The notes under the pieces were generated by a model, which saw only the letters and a program-made list of their open reading frames with translations, made no database searches and was not told the DNA's origin. From assembly GCA_015059425.1 (NCBI GenBank), contig SVAM01000004.1, forward strand, positions 31,004 through 95,003: a stretch of 64,000 bases of DNA, written 5' to 3'. The position numbers and the translations under genes were made by a program. Positions 51,832 through 60,760 of this stretch are shown one piece after another (position 1 is the first letter of the stretch; the number at the start of each line of letters is the position of its first letter). The DNA comes from Bacillota bacterium. GTDB taxonomy: Bacteria; Bacillota_I; Bacilli_A; RF39; UBA660.

Positions 51832-51849
51832 CAAATACTTTACACTTTT
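51819..51849 (+). terminator. Terminator of dusB
   Basis: AAGTGTAGAG...CTTTACACTTTTTT hairpin plus T-run. Confidence 0.7.
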
Positions 51850-51862
51850 TTATATTTCTTGA

Positions 51863-51996
51863 AATTTTACAGATATTAATAAATCTGTATAAAAAAACAA
51901 CAGAAATATATAAATTAGCTAAGCAGATTTTAACTTTTTTGTTAGCAGATTCAACAAAATCTGTAATTTGCCTAACTTTATAATTTATGATAATTT
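51863..51996 (+). promoter_or_regulatory. Promoter with CAGA half-site array (copy 3)
   Basis: CAGA at 51870, 51901, 51924, 51946; TCTG at 51884 and 51960 (both +14 from a CAGA); TTGCCT 51968-51973, 17-bp spacer, TAATTT 51991-51996. Confidence 0.7.
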
Positions 51997-52052
51997 TATG
52001 AAGCGAGACATAAGTCTCTGGTGTTTGCCACTTTCGAGATGGAGGTGGTCAC

Positions 52053-52121
52053 ATGAAGAAATGTGATTTGTTAATCATAGCTCTTATCGTGATAATTATT
52101 CTCTTAATTATCTTTGGATAA
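52053..52121 (+). CDS. 22-aa hydrophobic peptide, candidate Fst/holin-like type I toxin
   Basis: MKKCDLLIIALIVIIILLIIFG with GGAGGTGG SD; start codon inside TCACAT-GAAGAA-ATGTGA hairpin. Confidence 0.7.
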   Translation: MKKCDLLIIALIVIIILLIIFG

Positions 52122-52145
52122 AAATATTCAGGGGGATTTTGGTAT

Positions 52146-52216
52146 AAAAAAAGCACCATCTACTAAGTAGAGGTGCAAACCACAATGTGGCAAGCACTTA
52201 TGATAAGTGTCTCGCT
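52146..52216 (-). ncRNA. Candidate antisense antitoxin RNA (~70 nt)
   Basis: Minus-strand promoter TTTACA (52251-52246), 17-bp spacer, TAAAAT (52228-52223); terminator GCACCTCTACTTAGTAGATGGTGC+TTTTTTT ending ~52146. Confidence 0.6.
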
Positions 52217-52261
52217 AAATTAATTTTAATATAAAAAATAAAAAATGTAAAGGGAGGAAAT

Positions 52262-52470
52262 ATGAAAAGTGATATGCTTGAAGAGACAAGTTTAGAGAAG
52301 GAGTAAATTATTTATCAAAAGTTGAAAATGTTTTTCATTAAGAAATTTAAAAAAATGCGTAAATTTTATAATTTTTATCAATTTGGCAGACAGTGTCTAC
52401 CAAATTAACTTGGACTCATTATTTAGAATTAATGAAATGAAATAAGAAAAATTTAAGATTAATAGATGAA
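52262..52470 (+). pseudogene. Decayed DUF1016 nuclease fragment (copy 3)
   Basis: Out-of-frame pieces IKKFKKMRKFYNFY and WQTVSTKLTWTHYLELMK match DUF1016 region NLxxxRKFY...QLTWTHY of the intact copies; frame shifted and stop-interrupted. Confidence 0.65.
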
Positions 52471-52496
52471 GATTAGCTAAATAAAAAAAGTGAAAA

Positions 52497-53876
52497 CTAT
52501 TCATTTTCACTTAAAAGTATATTTGCAACTTTATTTATTGGACCTGCACCAATAGTAATAATTAAATCATTTTCAGAAATATTTTCTTTTAAATAATTTG
52601 CAATTTTCTCATATGTAGGAATGTGAATAACATTCTTATTTTTTTTGCTTATTAATTCTACTAATTCTTCTTCTTTAACTCCCCATATATTTGTTTCACG
52701 AGCAGGATATATATCACAAACTATAATATTATCAAATTTAGATAGTACTTCTGCAAAATCACTTAAATGGTCATAAGTTCTACTATAAGTATGCGATTGA
52801 AATACTGCCCATGATTCATTATGTTTAATACTTTGACTTGAGTTATAAGTTGATTCTATTTCAGTAGGGTGATGTGCAAAATCATCAAATATATGAGCAT
52901 TTTTATATTCACCTAAATATTCAAATCTTCTTCCAACTCCACTAAATTCTTTTAATGCTTTTTTAATTATATCAACTTTAATATCATAATTAATAGCCAT
53001 AGCAATTGTTGCTAAAGCATTTAAAATGTTGTGTCTTCCTAATACTCCTAATGTTATAGTATCTATAAATTTATTATTAATATATAAATCAAAAGTAGGA
53101 AAACCAAGAGTGCTATAATTAATATTTTTTGCTTTATAAATAGCATCTTCATTTTCAATTCCATATGTTATAATATTACAATTGTTATCTAATAATTCTT
53201 TGGTATTTTCATCATCTATATTAACAATTAATAAACCATCATTAGGTAACAATTCAGTATATTTTTTAAATGATTTTTTTATATTATCTAAAGAACCAAA
53301 ATAATCTAAATGATCATTATCAATATTTAAAATTATTTCACTTGTTGGATAAAAATGTAAAAACGAATCTACATATTCACATGCTTCTAAAATAAAGTAT
53401 TTTTTATCACCAATATAATAATTACCATTAATCCTTTTTAGTGAAGCGCCAATTTGAATAGTAGGGTTAAGTTCAGCTTCTAGAAATACTTGCGCTACCA
53501 TTGATGTAGTAGTACTTTTACCATGAGTTCCACTTATACAAATTAAATTTTCATAATCTTTAGTATATTCACCTAAAAATACTGCACGTTCGACACATTC
53601 GATACCATTTTCTTTAGCAGTAACAAGTTCAATATCATCTTCAGTAATCGCAGCAGTATATATTACTAAATCCGCATTTTTAACATATTCTATGTTATGA
53701 CCAATAGTAATATCAATACCAATACTTTTTAAGTAGTTAGTATTGTTGTTTTCGGAAATATCACTACCTGTAATATTTTTACCATCATTTTTAAGTTGGG
53801 CGGCAATACAATACATACTAGCGCCACCTATACCTATTAAATGAATATTATTATATTTACTAATTTCTTGTTTCAT
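52497..53876 (-). CDS. murC: UDP-N-acetylmuramate--L-alanine ligase
   Basis: NIHLIGIGGASMYCIAAQLKNDGKNITGSDI, ICISGTHGKSTTTSMVAQ, FDDFAHHPTEIEST. Confidence 0.95.
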   Translation of the reverse strand: MKQEISKYNNIHLIGIGGASMYCIAAQLKNDGKNITGSDISENNNTNYLKSIGIDITIGHNIEYVKNADLVIYTAAITEDDIELVTAKENGIECVERAVFLGEYTKDYENLICISGTHGKSTTTSMVAQVFLEAELNPTIQIGASLKRINGNYYIGDKKYFILEACEYVDSFLHFYPTSEIILNIDNDHLDYFGSLDNIKKSFKKYTELLPNDGLLIVNIDDENTKELLDNNCNIITYGIENEDAIYKAKNINYSTLGFPTFDLYINNKFIDTITLGVLGRHNILNALATIAMAINYDIKVDIIKKALKEFSGVGRRFEYLGEYKNAHIFDDFAHHPTEIESTYNSSQSIKHNESWAVFQSHTYSRTYDHLSDFAEVLSKFDNIIVCDIYPARETNIWGVKEEELVELISKKNKNVIHIPTYEKIANYLKENISENDLIITIGAGPINKVANILLSENE

Positions 53877-54030
53877 AATCCACCTCTAAACTTAATTATA
53901 TTATATACTAAAAAAATGATAATAAGCAACAAAAAGTAATTATTTGGGCTAGTTTTTTAATATGAAGAATGTTATAATTATTATGGTTAATTTTAATATA
54001 AAGATTTTTATATATAAAGGAGTTAGTTAT

Positions 54031-55299
54031 ATGAAATATTTTAAATATATAGTATTTTTAGTTTTAATGTGTTTGGTTGGTATGATAAATGCAAAAGCAG
54101 AATATCAATTGGATAATAATGGTAATTATTATGTTGTTGATGCTGTTTGTACATATGTAACAGAAAAAATTAATAATTGGGTAATTCCTTATAAATTTAA
54201 AATTAATTTCAAAGATGCAAAGGTTAGTAATTTTGAACCTGTTAAAGAGGATGAATATTATGGTTTAAATGTTAATAAACTATCAATAGCTTATAGCTCT
54301 TTTTTTGCTAATAAAAATTTTGGATGTCCAAGAGTTGTTTTTCCTTGTGATATGGGGATGATGCAGTATGATATACGTTCTGAACTTTTATATTTTGACG
54401 GAGAAGGCATGGATACTCTAGGTTATCAATGTGGAGTAGCATATAATGTAGTTTCAGAATCTAGTGTTAAATATAAAGAAGTAAGTGGCTCTGATTCGCA
54501 ACCTATTGTAAAAGAAGAAGATTTTACTTGTGCGTATATTAGACAGTCACTTAATAGTTCTGCGCTTCAAGCAAAAGCTCATGAAAAAATAAGTTACAAA
54601 GCTTTTAAAGATGGGAGTAAATTAATTATAGATGGTAATAATTATGAATATTCATTGCCTGATGGTTCTTTAACATTGACAAAGGATGCTAACAACGATT
54701 GTGCAAAAGATTTATATGTAAATTTAATTACAGATTCTAAAAATAATCTTACAGGATATAAGATTGTGAAATCGTGTGTTGATACTGCTGATGCTGCTTG
54801 TGTACACTATAAAAGAATTGATTTATCTGGTATGTCTGGTGATGGTATGCAACAAGATGGTACTCCAAATACTACTCCTGATTTAGTAAATCCAGATGAT
54901 ATTACATCAAGTGGAGAAAGTGGTAATGGTATTGTAGGTGGTAATGAAGATAAAATAGATTTAGAACATTTTTGTCAAGGTCCAGTTATGGGGGTATTTA
55001 CTACACTAGGTTGGATAATTTTTATAATAAAAATATTAATTCCAATATTATTAATAATATTTGGAAGTGTTGATTTTGCTAAAGCGGTATTAGCTGGTAA
55101 AGATGATGCAATAAAAAAATCTGCTAAAACTCTTGCTTTAAGAGCAGTTGCTGGTATAATAATATTTTTTATACCAACAATTTTAAATGCAGTTGTAGGT
55201 GTATTTGATGATAGTAATGTATTTAACGGTACTTTTGGTGATTGTACTAGTTGTATGCTAAAACCAGGAAATTCATCATGTAAAGGGTTAGGTGAGTAG
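54031..55299 (+). CDS. Secreted ectodomain protein with C-terminal VirB2/TrbC-pilin-like double TM
   Basis: Signal peptide; C-terminal ILIPILLIIFGSVDFAKAVLAGKDDAIKKSAKTLALRAVAGIIIFFIPTILNAVVGVF. Confidence 0.75.
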   Translation: MKYFKYIVFLVLMCLVGMINAKAEYQLDNNGNYYVVDAVCTYVTEKINNWVIPYKFKINFKDAKVSNFEPVKEDEYYGLNVNKLSIAYSSFFANKNFGCPRVVFPCDMGMMQYDIRSELLYFDGEGMDTLGYQCGVAYNVVSESSVKYKEVSGSDSQPIVKEEDFTCAYIRQSLNSSALQAKAHEKISYKAFKDGSKLIIDGNNYEYSLPDGSLTLTKDANNDCAKDLYVNLITDSKNNLTGYKIVKSCVDTADAACVHYKRIDLSGMSGDGMQQDGTPNTTPDLVNPDDITSSGESGNGIVGGNEDKIDLEHFCQGPVMGVFTTLGWIIFIIKILIPILLIIFGSVDFAKAVLAGKDDAIKKSAKTLALRAVAGIIIFFIPTILNAVVGVFDDSNVFNGTFGDCTSCMLKPGNSSCKGLGE

Positions 55300-55300
55300 T

Positions 55301-57055
55301 GTGAAAAAGATATTATTTTTAGTAGTATTATTTTTGTTTAATGCTAATAATGTTTTTGCTGAGTGGGATGGTGGTAATGAAGAAAATACAACTTGTATTT
55401 ATGAACTGAAATATGAAAATGCAAATGATTTTGATAGAAATATTTTGAATTCATTAGGCATAAAAGCATCTGATGGTGGGCCTCTAACTTATAATTCTCT
55501 TATACTAGAATTAACTTATCCTTTAAAAGGTGGTGACTTAACATTTGCTATAGCAAATGAATATAAGCCTTTAAGATTAGAAATTTTTTCTCTAGATGCA
55601 ACTGAGAAAAGAGCACCAGTTTTTAATTCTGATAATCTTGATTGGGCAAATGAGGAACTTAATTTTTTTAATAATGGAAAGTCAAGAAAATATGAAGATT
55701 CTAGTGTTCAAATTAGAAGAAATTATAATTTTGATTTATTTAGAGATATAGACGGAAATGAACGATTTAATACAGATTTTAAGTATGGCAATGAGGGATA
55801 TATGGTTAAATCGATTGCTTCTCAATTAGGTACGAAAGCATCATCAATTAAATATTTAGCTTATACAATAGAAGATGCTCTATCGTCTGTATATGCTCTA
55901 AATGAAGATGTGATAGAGGCAAAATTTTGTGGAAATGAATTACATTTAATGACTGCTTATATTTATGATGATAATAAATTAACAGAAAGTTATTTAATGC
56001 CAATGGTTTGTGGGGATAATGCAAATCATGAAGAAATAAGAATGGTTAATACCTGTAATGCTATGTATAAAAATTGGGAGTATTATAGCAAATCAGGGAA
56101 TGTTGTTTTTCGTAACTCTGAAAAAAATAATCGTTCTGTTATAATATATGGACCTTCGAGATATATTTTTAAAGCTGCTGGTACTGTTGATTATGCAGAA
56201 CTATCGGCTAATTTAGAAAAAGAATTTGTTAAATATTATCAATATTGTAATTATAGTAAATCTAATGAAAAAAATTATGATATGGAAAAATGTCGTTCAC
56301 AATATGGAGTTGTAGATGGAATTATTTCAGCGGCGATTCCATTTGGTTATACCAGAAACGAACTACTTGAGCCTATTCAAAATGATGCTGAGCAAGCTTC
56401 AGAATCTTGTTTAGATAAAAATAATTATTCGGAATGTGAAAAACAATTAATAAACCAAATTTTAAGTAAGTTTGAAAAAGTAGAAACTACTATAGAAGAA
56501 GCGAAAGAATATAATGCCAAAGGTGTAGAGTATTTTTGTGATCAAAAAGATACATGTATATCCGAATGTTTAGATAGTAATTCAGATACTTGTAAAGGTT
56601 TATCTATAAATAGTAATGAAGATGCCACAAATTATTGTACAGAAATGTGTAACTTATCTAAAGGTACACTTGAACATTACGAGGAAGCTGAGAAAGAAAG
56701 AGATAAATTTGAGATAAGAGATCTTTTAGTTAATATAGGCTTGGATTTTAATGTTGGTGGATGTGATTCTTATTTAGGAAATCCTAATGATAATATAAAT
56801 AAACCGCCAGCTTATTATTTACAATTTATATTTAATTTAATGAAATATGCATCAATAATATTATTGTTTGTTTTATCTATCGCTGATTTTGCAAAAGCAG
56901 TTACTTCAGATAAAGATGATGCAATTAAAAAAGCTAGTATAAATGCTGTAAAACGATTGGGTATTGTAATAATTATATTCTTTTTGCCAATATTAATAGA
57001 ATTTATACTTAAATTATTAGGTATTTATAGTGCTAGTACTTGTGGAATAAAATAG
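55301..57055 (+). CDS. Second Cys-rich ectodomain protein with the same C-terminal double TM
   Basis: Signal peptide; C-terminal YASIILLFVLSIADFAKAVTSDKDDAIKKASINAVKRLGIVIIIFFLPILIEFILKLLG. Confidence 0.75.
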   Translation: MKKILFLVVLFLFNANNVFAEWDGGNEENTTCIYELKYENANDFDRNILNSLGIKASDGGPLTYNSLILELTYPLKGGDLTFAIANEYKPLRLEIFSLDATEKRAPVFNSDNLDWANEELNFFNNGKSRKYEDSSVQIRRNYNFDLFRDIDGNERFNTDFKYGNEGYMVKSIASQLGTKASSIKYLAYTIEDALSSVYALNEDVIEAKFCGNELHLMTAYIYDDNKLTESYLMPMVCGDNANHEEIRMVNTCNAMYKNWEYYSKSGNVVFRNSEKNNRSVIIYGPSRYIFKAAGTVDYAELSANLEKEFVKYYQYCNYSKSNEKNYDMEKCRSQYGVVDGIISAAIPFGYTRNELLEPIQNDAEQASESCLDKNNYSECEKQLINQILSKFEKVETTIEEAKEYNAKGVEYFCDQKDTCISECLDSNSDTCKGLSINSNEDATNYCTEMCNLSKGTLEHYEEAEKERDKFEIRDLLVNIGLDFNVGGCDSYLGNPNDNINKPPAYYLQFIFNLMKYASIILLFVLSIADFAKAVTSDKDDAIKKASINAVKRLGIVIIIFFLPILIEFILKLLGIYSASTCGIK

Positions 57056-57068
57056 AAAGGATGATATT

Positions 57069-59279
57069 ATGTATTTAGGAGTTTGGTGGAACCCGTTTTC
57101 GTGGGGACAAGATTTTATAGATGGTATAGTATCATTTTTCTATGGTATTTTATTAACTATAGATTGTATTATTTATTCATTTGTTAGTTATGTGTATCAA
57201 ATATTTTTAGTGCTTGCTCAAGGTGGAGAAATTTTTGATGATAAAATAATAAATGGATTTGTTAACCGTTTATATATTATTTTAGGTGTTGTAATGTTAT
57301 TTATAATAGCATATTCTTTACTTAAAAATATGGTAAACCCTGATGAAACATTAAAAGGTAAAAAATCACCTATAAGTATTGTTAAAGATGTCATAATTTC
57401 TGTTGTATTAATTGCATTAGTTCCTACAATATTTGATTTTGCTTTTGCTTTTCAAAATTCGTTATTAATTAATAATACTATAGGTAAAATAATAGTTGGT
57501 GAAGGAGGAAGTGGCACTACTACTGATGACATACGTAAAGGTGGATACATTATGGCATCGGGAGTATTTAAAGCATTTTTGCATGCAGAACATCCTTATT
57601 GCGATTCAAAAAATCAAGAAAATAATGGAGTCTATGATGATGGAACAGAATGTAAAACTTTATATGTAGATAATTCTGAAACTACTACATATGGTGATCT
57701 TTGGAATGAAGCATATGATTCAACAACCTTTTGGGCTTTAGCCAGATTAGGGCCAAGTATTGTTAGTGGTAACGTATCTTACTATATTTTAATAGCTCCT
57801 GCAGCGGGTGTATTCGTTTTATTAGTATTATTGAACTATTGCTTAGATATGGCTTTAAGATTAGTTAAACTTGCTGTTTATGAATTAATTGCACCTATAC
57901 CATTGTTTGCTAGGATGGTTCCGAATGATCAAGCGAAAAAAGTTTTTGATAATTGGCTAAAAGCAACAATGTCAACTTTTGCGGAAGTTTTCATTAGAAT
58001 AGCAATTTTATATTTTAGTGTTATGCTAATAAGTGCTGCAACATCAAGCATTAATAATTTATTTTCGCCATTAGTCAGTGGTTCAGCAAGATTAGACTTA
58101 TTATTATTTGCTCAAGCATTAATAATTATAGGAATAATTCTCTTTGTAAAACAAGCTCCAGAAATTATTAAAGAAATCACTGGTTTAGATAGTGGAAAAT
58201 TTAATGTACTAGGAAGTGCTATGAAATCTGCAGCTATGATAGGTGGTGCTGTAACAGCTGGTGTTAATAATTGGAATGATAAATTAGATGAAAATGGCAA
58301 ACCAAAAACTTCTTTTAACAGGTTTAAAAGTGCTTTAGGTGGTGCAGGTAGTGCAGCTGCTAGGTCTACATGGAATAGAGATAATATTAAAAATTTTGGA
58401 GATATGTTTTCAAATGCTAATAAAGCTTCTTCAGAAGCTATGAAGGCACACAGTCAACGTGCTGCTCGAAATGCTCGTTATAAAGCTAATGGTCAAAATG
58501 CTTTAACTGGACATTGGGAGGATTTCAAAGATGCTGCAAGCAAACATTTTGGATTTGACCAAGGTAGAGAAATTCTTGAAGCTAGAAAGAAAATTTATGA
58601 TGAAGCACAAGGATTCCAAAAACAATTATTTGATTTGGCTTCTGATGATAAAACAGTTTTAGCGTTAGAAGGACAAAAAAAAGCTGCTGCTGAAAAAATT
58701 ATTGATAGAGATGCGATTAGAAAAGAGTTATTAGAAGCTAGAAAAGAGCAAATAAGAAGAGAAGCGCCAGCAATGACTGAATCTCAAATAGCTGATCAAT
58801 TAGAATACGAGAGAGAAGAATTAGAAAATCAAGTTAATCAAACTTTAGTTGAAAGAAGAAAAGAACAAGCTGCTACTATTGATATGTATGATAATCTAAT
58901 AAAAGTTGCTAAATTAAAAGTAATTCAAGAAAAAATGGCAAAGAGAGACGGAAGATATTTAGCAGTTGCTGAAACTGCAAAAGTTTTTAAAAGTCAACAC
59001 ATGGATGATCCTACTATAGCGAAGATGGAAGATATTTTTATTACGCCTGAACAAGCAAAACAATTAGAAGGAGTTTTAGATTTAACTGATCCTAAAGCGG
59101 TTGAAAGACAAATGGATATAATAAAAGGAAAAGTTGTTGCAAGTGATTCAGATATAATAAAAGGCTCAATTGGTGTAACAGCTGATAACGAAAAATTGAA
59201 GATGAAATCTGGTGAAACTCAAGTTGAGATTGCAAAATTAGTTCAAAAAGAAAAAGGAAAAGAAGCTGAGAAAAAATAA
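57069..59279 (+). CDS. VirB6/TrbL-like polytopic membrane protein
   Basis: Multi-TM N-terminal half (VYELIAPIPLFARMVPN..AKKVFDNWLKATMSTFAEVFIRIAILYFSVML) and charged cytoplasmic C-terminal half. Confidence 0.78.
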   Translation: MYLGVWWNPFSWGQDFIDGIVSFFYGILLTIDCIIYSFVSYVYQIFLVLAQGGEIFDDKIINGFVNRLYIILGVVMLFIIAYSLLKNMVNPDETLKGKKSPISIVKDVIISVVLIALVPTIFDFAFAFQNSLLINNTIGKIIVGEGGSGTTTDDIRKGGYIMASGVFKAFLHAEHPYCDSKNQENNGVYDDGTECKTLYVDNSETTTYGDLWNEAYDSTTFWALARLGPSIVSGNVSYYILIAPAAGVFVLLVLLNYCLDMALRLVKLAVYELIAPIPLFARMVPNDQAKKVFDNWLKATMSTFAEVFIRIAILYFSVMLISAATSSINNLFSPLVSGSARLDLLLFAQALIIIGIILFVKQAPEIIKEITGLDSGKFNVLGSAMKSAAMIGGAVTAGVNNWNDKLDENGKPKTSFNRFKSALGGAGSAAARSTWNRDNIKNFGDMFSNANKASSEAMKAHSQRAARNARYKANGQNALTGHWEDFKDAASKHFGFDQGREILEARKKIYDEAQGFQKQLFDLASDDKTVLALEGQKKAAAEKIIDRDAIRKELLEARKEQIRREAPAMTESQIADQLEYEREELENQVNQTLVERRKEQAATIDMYDNLIKVAKLKVIQEKMAKRDGRYLAVAETAKVFKSQHMDDPTIAKMEDIFITPEQAKQLEGVLDLTDPKAVERQMDIIKGKVVASDSDIIKGSIGVTADNEKLKMKSGETQVEIAKLVQKEKGKEAEKK

Positions 59280-59803
59280 TGTTAAGGAAATATTTTAAGC
59301 CTGATTTTCAAAATGAATTAGAAAGTTATAATACATTAAATTCTTATATAGCAAATATGAAAAATCTTTTGGATGAATGGATAAATAACAATAAATATAA
59401 ACGAAATGAAAATTTATCTGATATTTTAGATGAACTGTTACAAATTGAATTAGATATAAATTGTCTAAAATCAAAAAATGATATATCTAAAATTAAAGAG
59501 ATAAGTTTGCTTTATGAAAAACTTGAATTATGTTTGAAAAAATTAAAAAATAGAATATTATATTTAAGTACAATTTCTAATGATGATTATGATATGTTAT
59601 TAATAAATGCAGAGATAATTAATATTAGAAATTGTGTTGCGGCTAATATAAGCCTAAAAGGGGTAAGTGAAGCAATTCAAAAAATAGGATATGTAAATTT
59701 TATTAAAGATGATTCTGAATTGTTTAGTAAGTTAATTATATTAGAAAATGAAATTTATATTAGAAAAAATAAAATTTCTCAAACTGATATGTTATACCGT
59801 TAA
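59279..59803 (+). CDS. Hypothetical helical protein in T4SS-like cluster
   Basis: Overlaps the preceding stop; no family recognised. Confidence 0.6.
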   Translation: MLRKYFKPDFQNELESYNTLNSYIANMKNLLDEWINNNKYKRNENLSDILDELLQIELDINCLKSKNDISKIKEISLLYEKLELCLKKLKNRILYLSTISNDDYDMLLINAEIINIRNCVAANISLKGVSEAIQKIGYVNFIKDDSELFSKLIILENEIYIRKNKISQTDMLYR

Positions 59804-59907
59804 TATTTAAAGATGTTGTATAAAACTGTACAGCATCTTTTTTATTTTTCAAAATACCACTACCACTTATATTTTATTTATGATATAATGAATAAGTAAA
59901 AATAGGA

Positions 59908-60228
59908 GTGATAGGTGTGAATAATTATTTAATTCCTGCTAACTCTAAGAAATCACAATTAATATTAGGTTTTTTTACCCCTGTAGATTTAATATTATTT
60001 GGTTCTGGAGTAGGATTAACATTAATATTGCTATTAATAATTGAAAGTTCTAGTTTAGGTTTAATACTATTAATTTTAGCTCCAGCATTAATTACATCTT
60101 TTTTAGTATTACCTATACCAAATTATCATAATGTATTACAGTTTATAGTTAACGTTTATACGTTCTTTAGTGAAAGAAAAAGATATATATGGAAAGGTTG
60201 GTGTTATAAACATGGCGAAGACAAATAG
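59908..60228 (+). CDS. PrgI-family protein
   Basis: ~105 aa, YLIPANSKKSQLILGFFTPVDLILFGSGVGLTLILLL...LPIPNYHNVLQFIVNVYTFFSERKRYIWKGW. Confidence 0.8.
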   Translation: MIGVNNYLIPANSKKSQLILGFFTPVDLILFGSGVGLTLILLLIIESSSLGLILLILAPALITSFLVLPIPNYHNVLQFIVNVYTFFSERKRYIWKGWCYKHGEDK

Positions 60229-60760
60229 TGGATATTCAGAAGATTGGTTACCAATTAAACAAATATTAAATGGAATGATTCAACTAGATAATGGAGAATA
60301 TGTAACAGGTATTAAAGTACATCCTAGAAATATATTTATAGTTGATCAAGGATTACAAAATGCTATAATTGGAAATTTAAGAAATTTTTATAATTCTATT
60401 AATTTTGAATTTTGGTTAATTATTGCAGATCGTCCTGTAGATATAAGTGTATATTTATCACAATTACAAATTTTATATAATAATACAACAAGCCCTATAG
60501 GTAAAAAATTAATAATGGAAGATATTAATAAAGCTAATATGTTTATGAGCGCAGAATATAATGTAGTTGATACAGAATATTATATTTTATTTAAAGAAAA
60601 AAGAATGGAGTTAATCCAAAAGAAATTACATACTTTAATAAGTGGACTTGCTAATTCAGGACTTAATTCTACACAAACATCTAATGATGATTTAAGAATG
60701 ATATTAGATAATTTCTTAAATGGCGGAACACATACTAATTTTGGGACGGTGATGAGTTAA
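60212..60760 (+). CDS. VirB4-like N-terminal domain protein
   Basis: EDWLPIKQILNGMIQLDNGEYVTGIKVHPRNIFIVDQ; directly precedes the ATPase ORF. Confidence 0.75.
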   Translation: MAKTNSGYSEDWLPIKQILNGMIQLDNGEYVTGIKVHPRNIFIVDQGLQNAIIGNLRNFYNSINFEFWLIIADRPVDISVYLSQLQILYNNTTSPIGKKLIMEDINKANMFMSAEYNVVDTEYYILFKEKRMELIQKKLHTLISGLANSGLNSTQTSNDDLRMILDNFLNGGTHTNFGTVMS

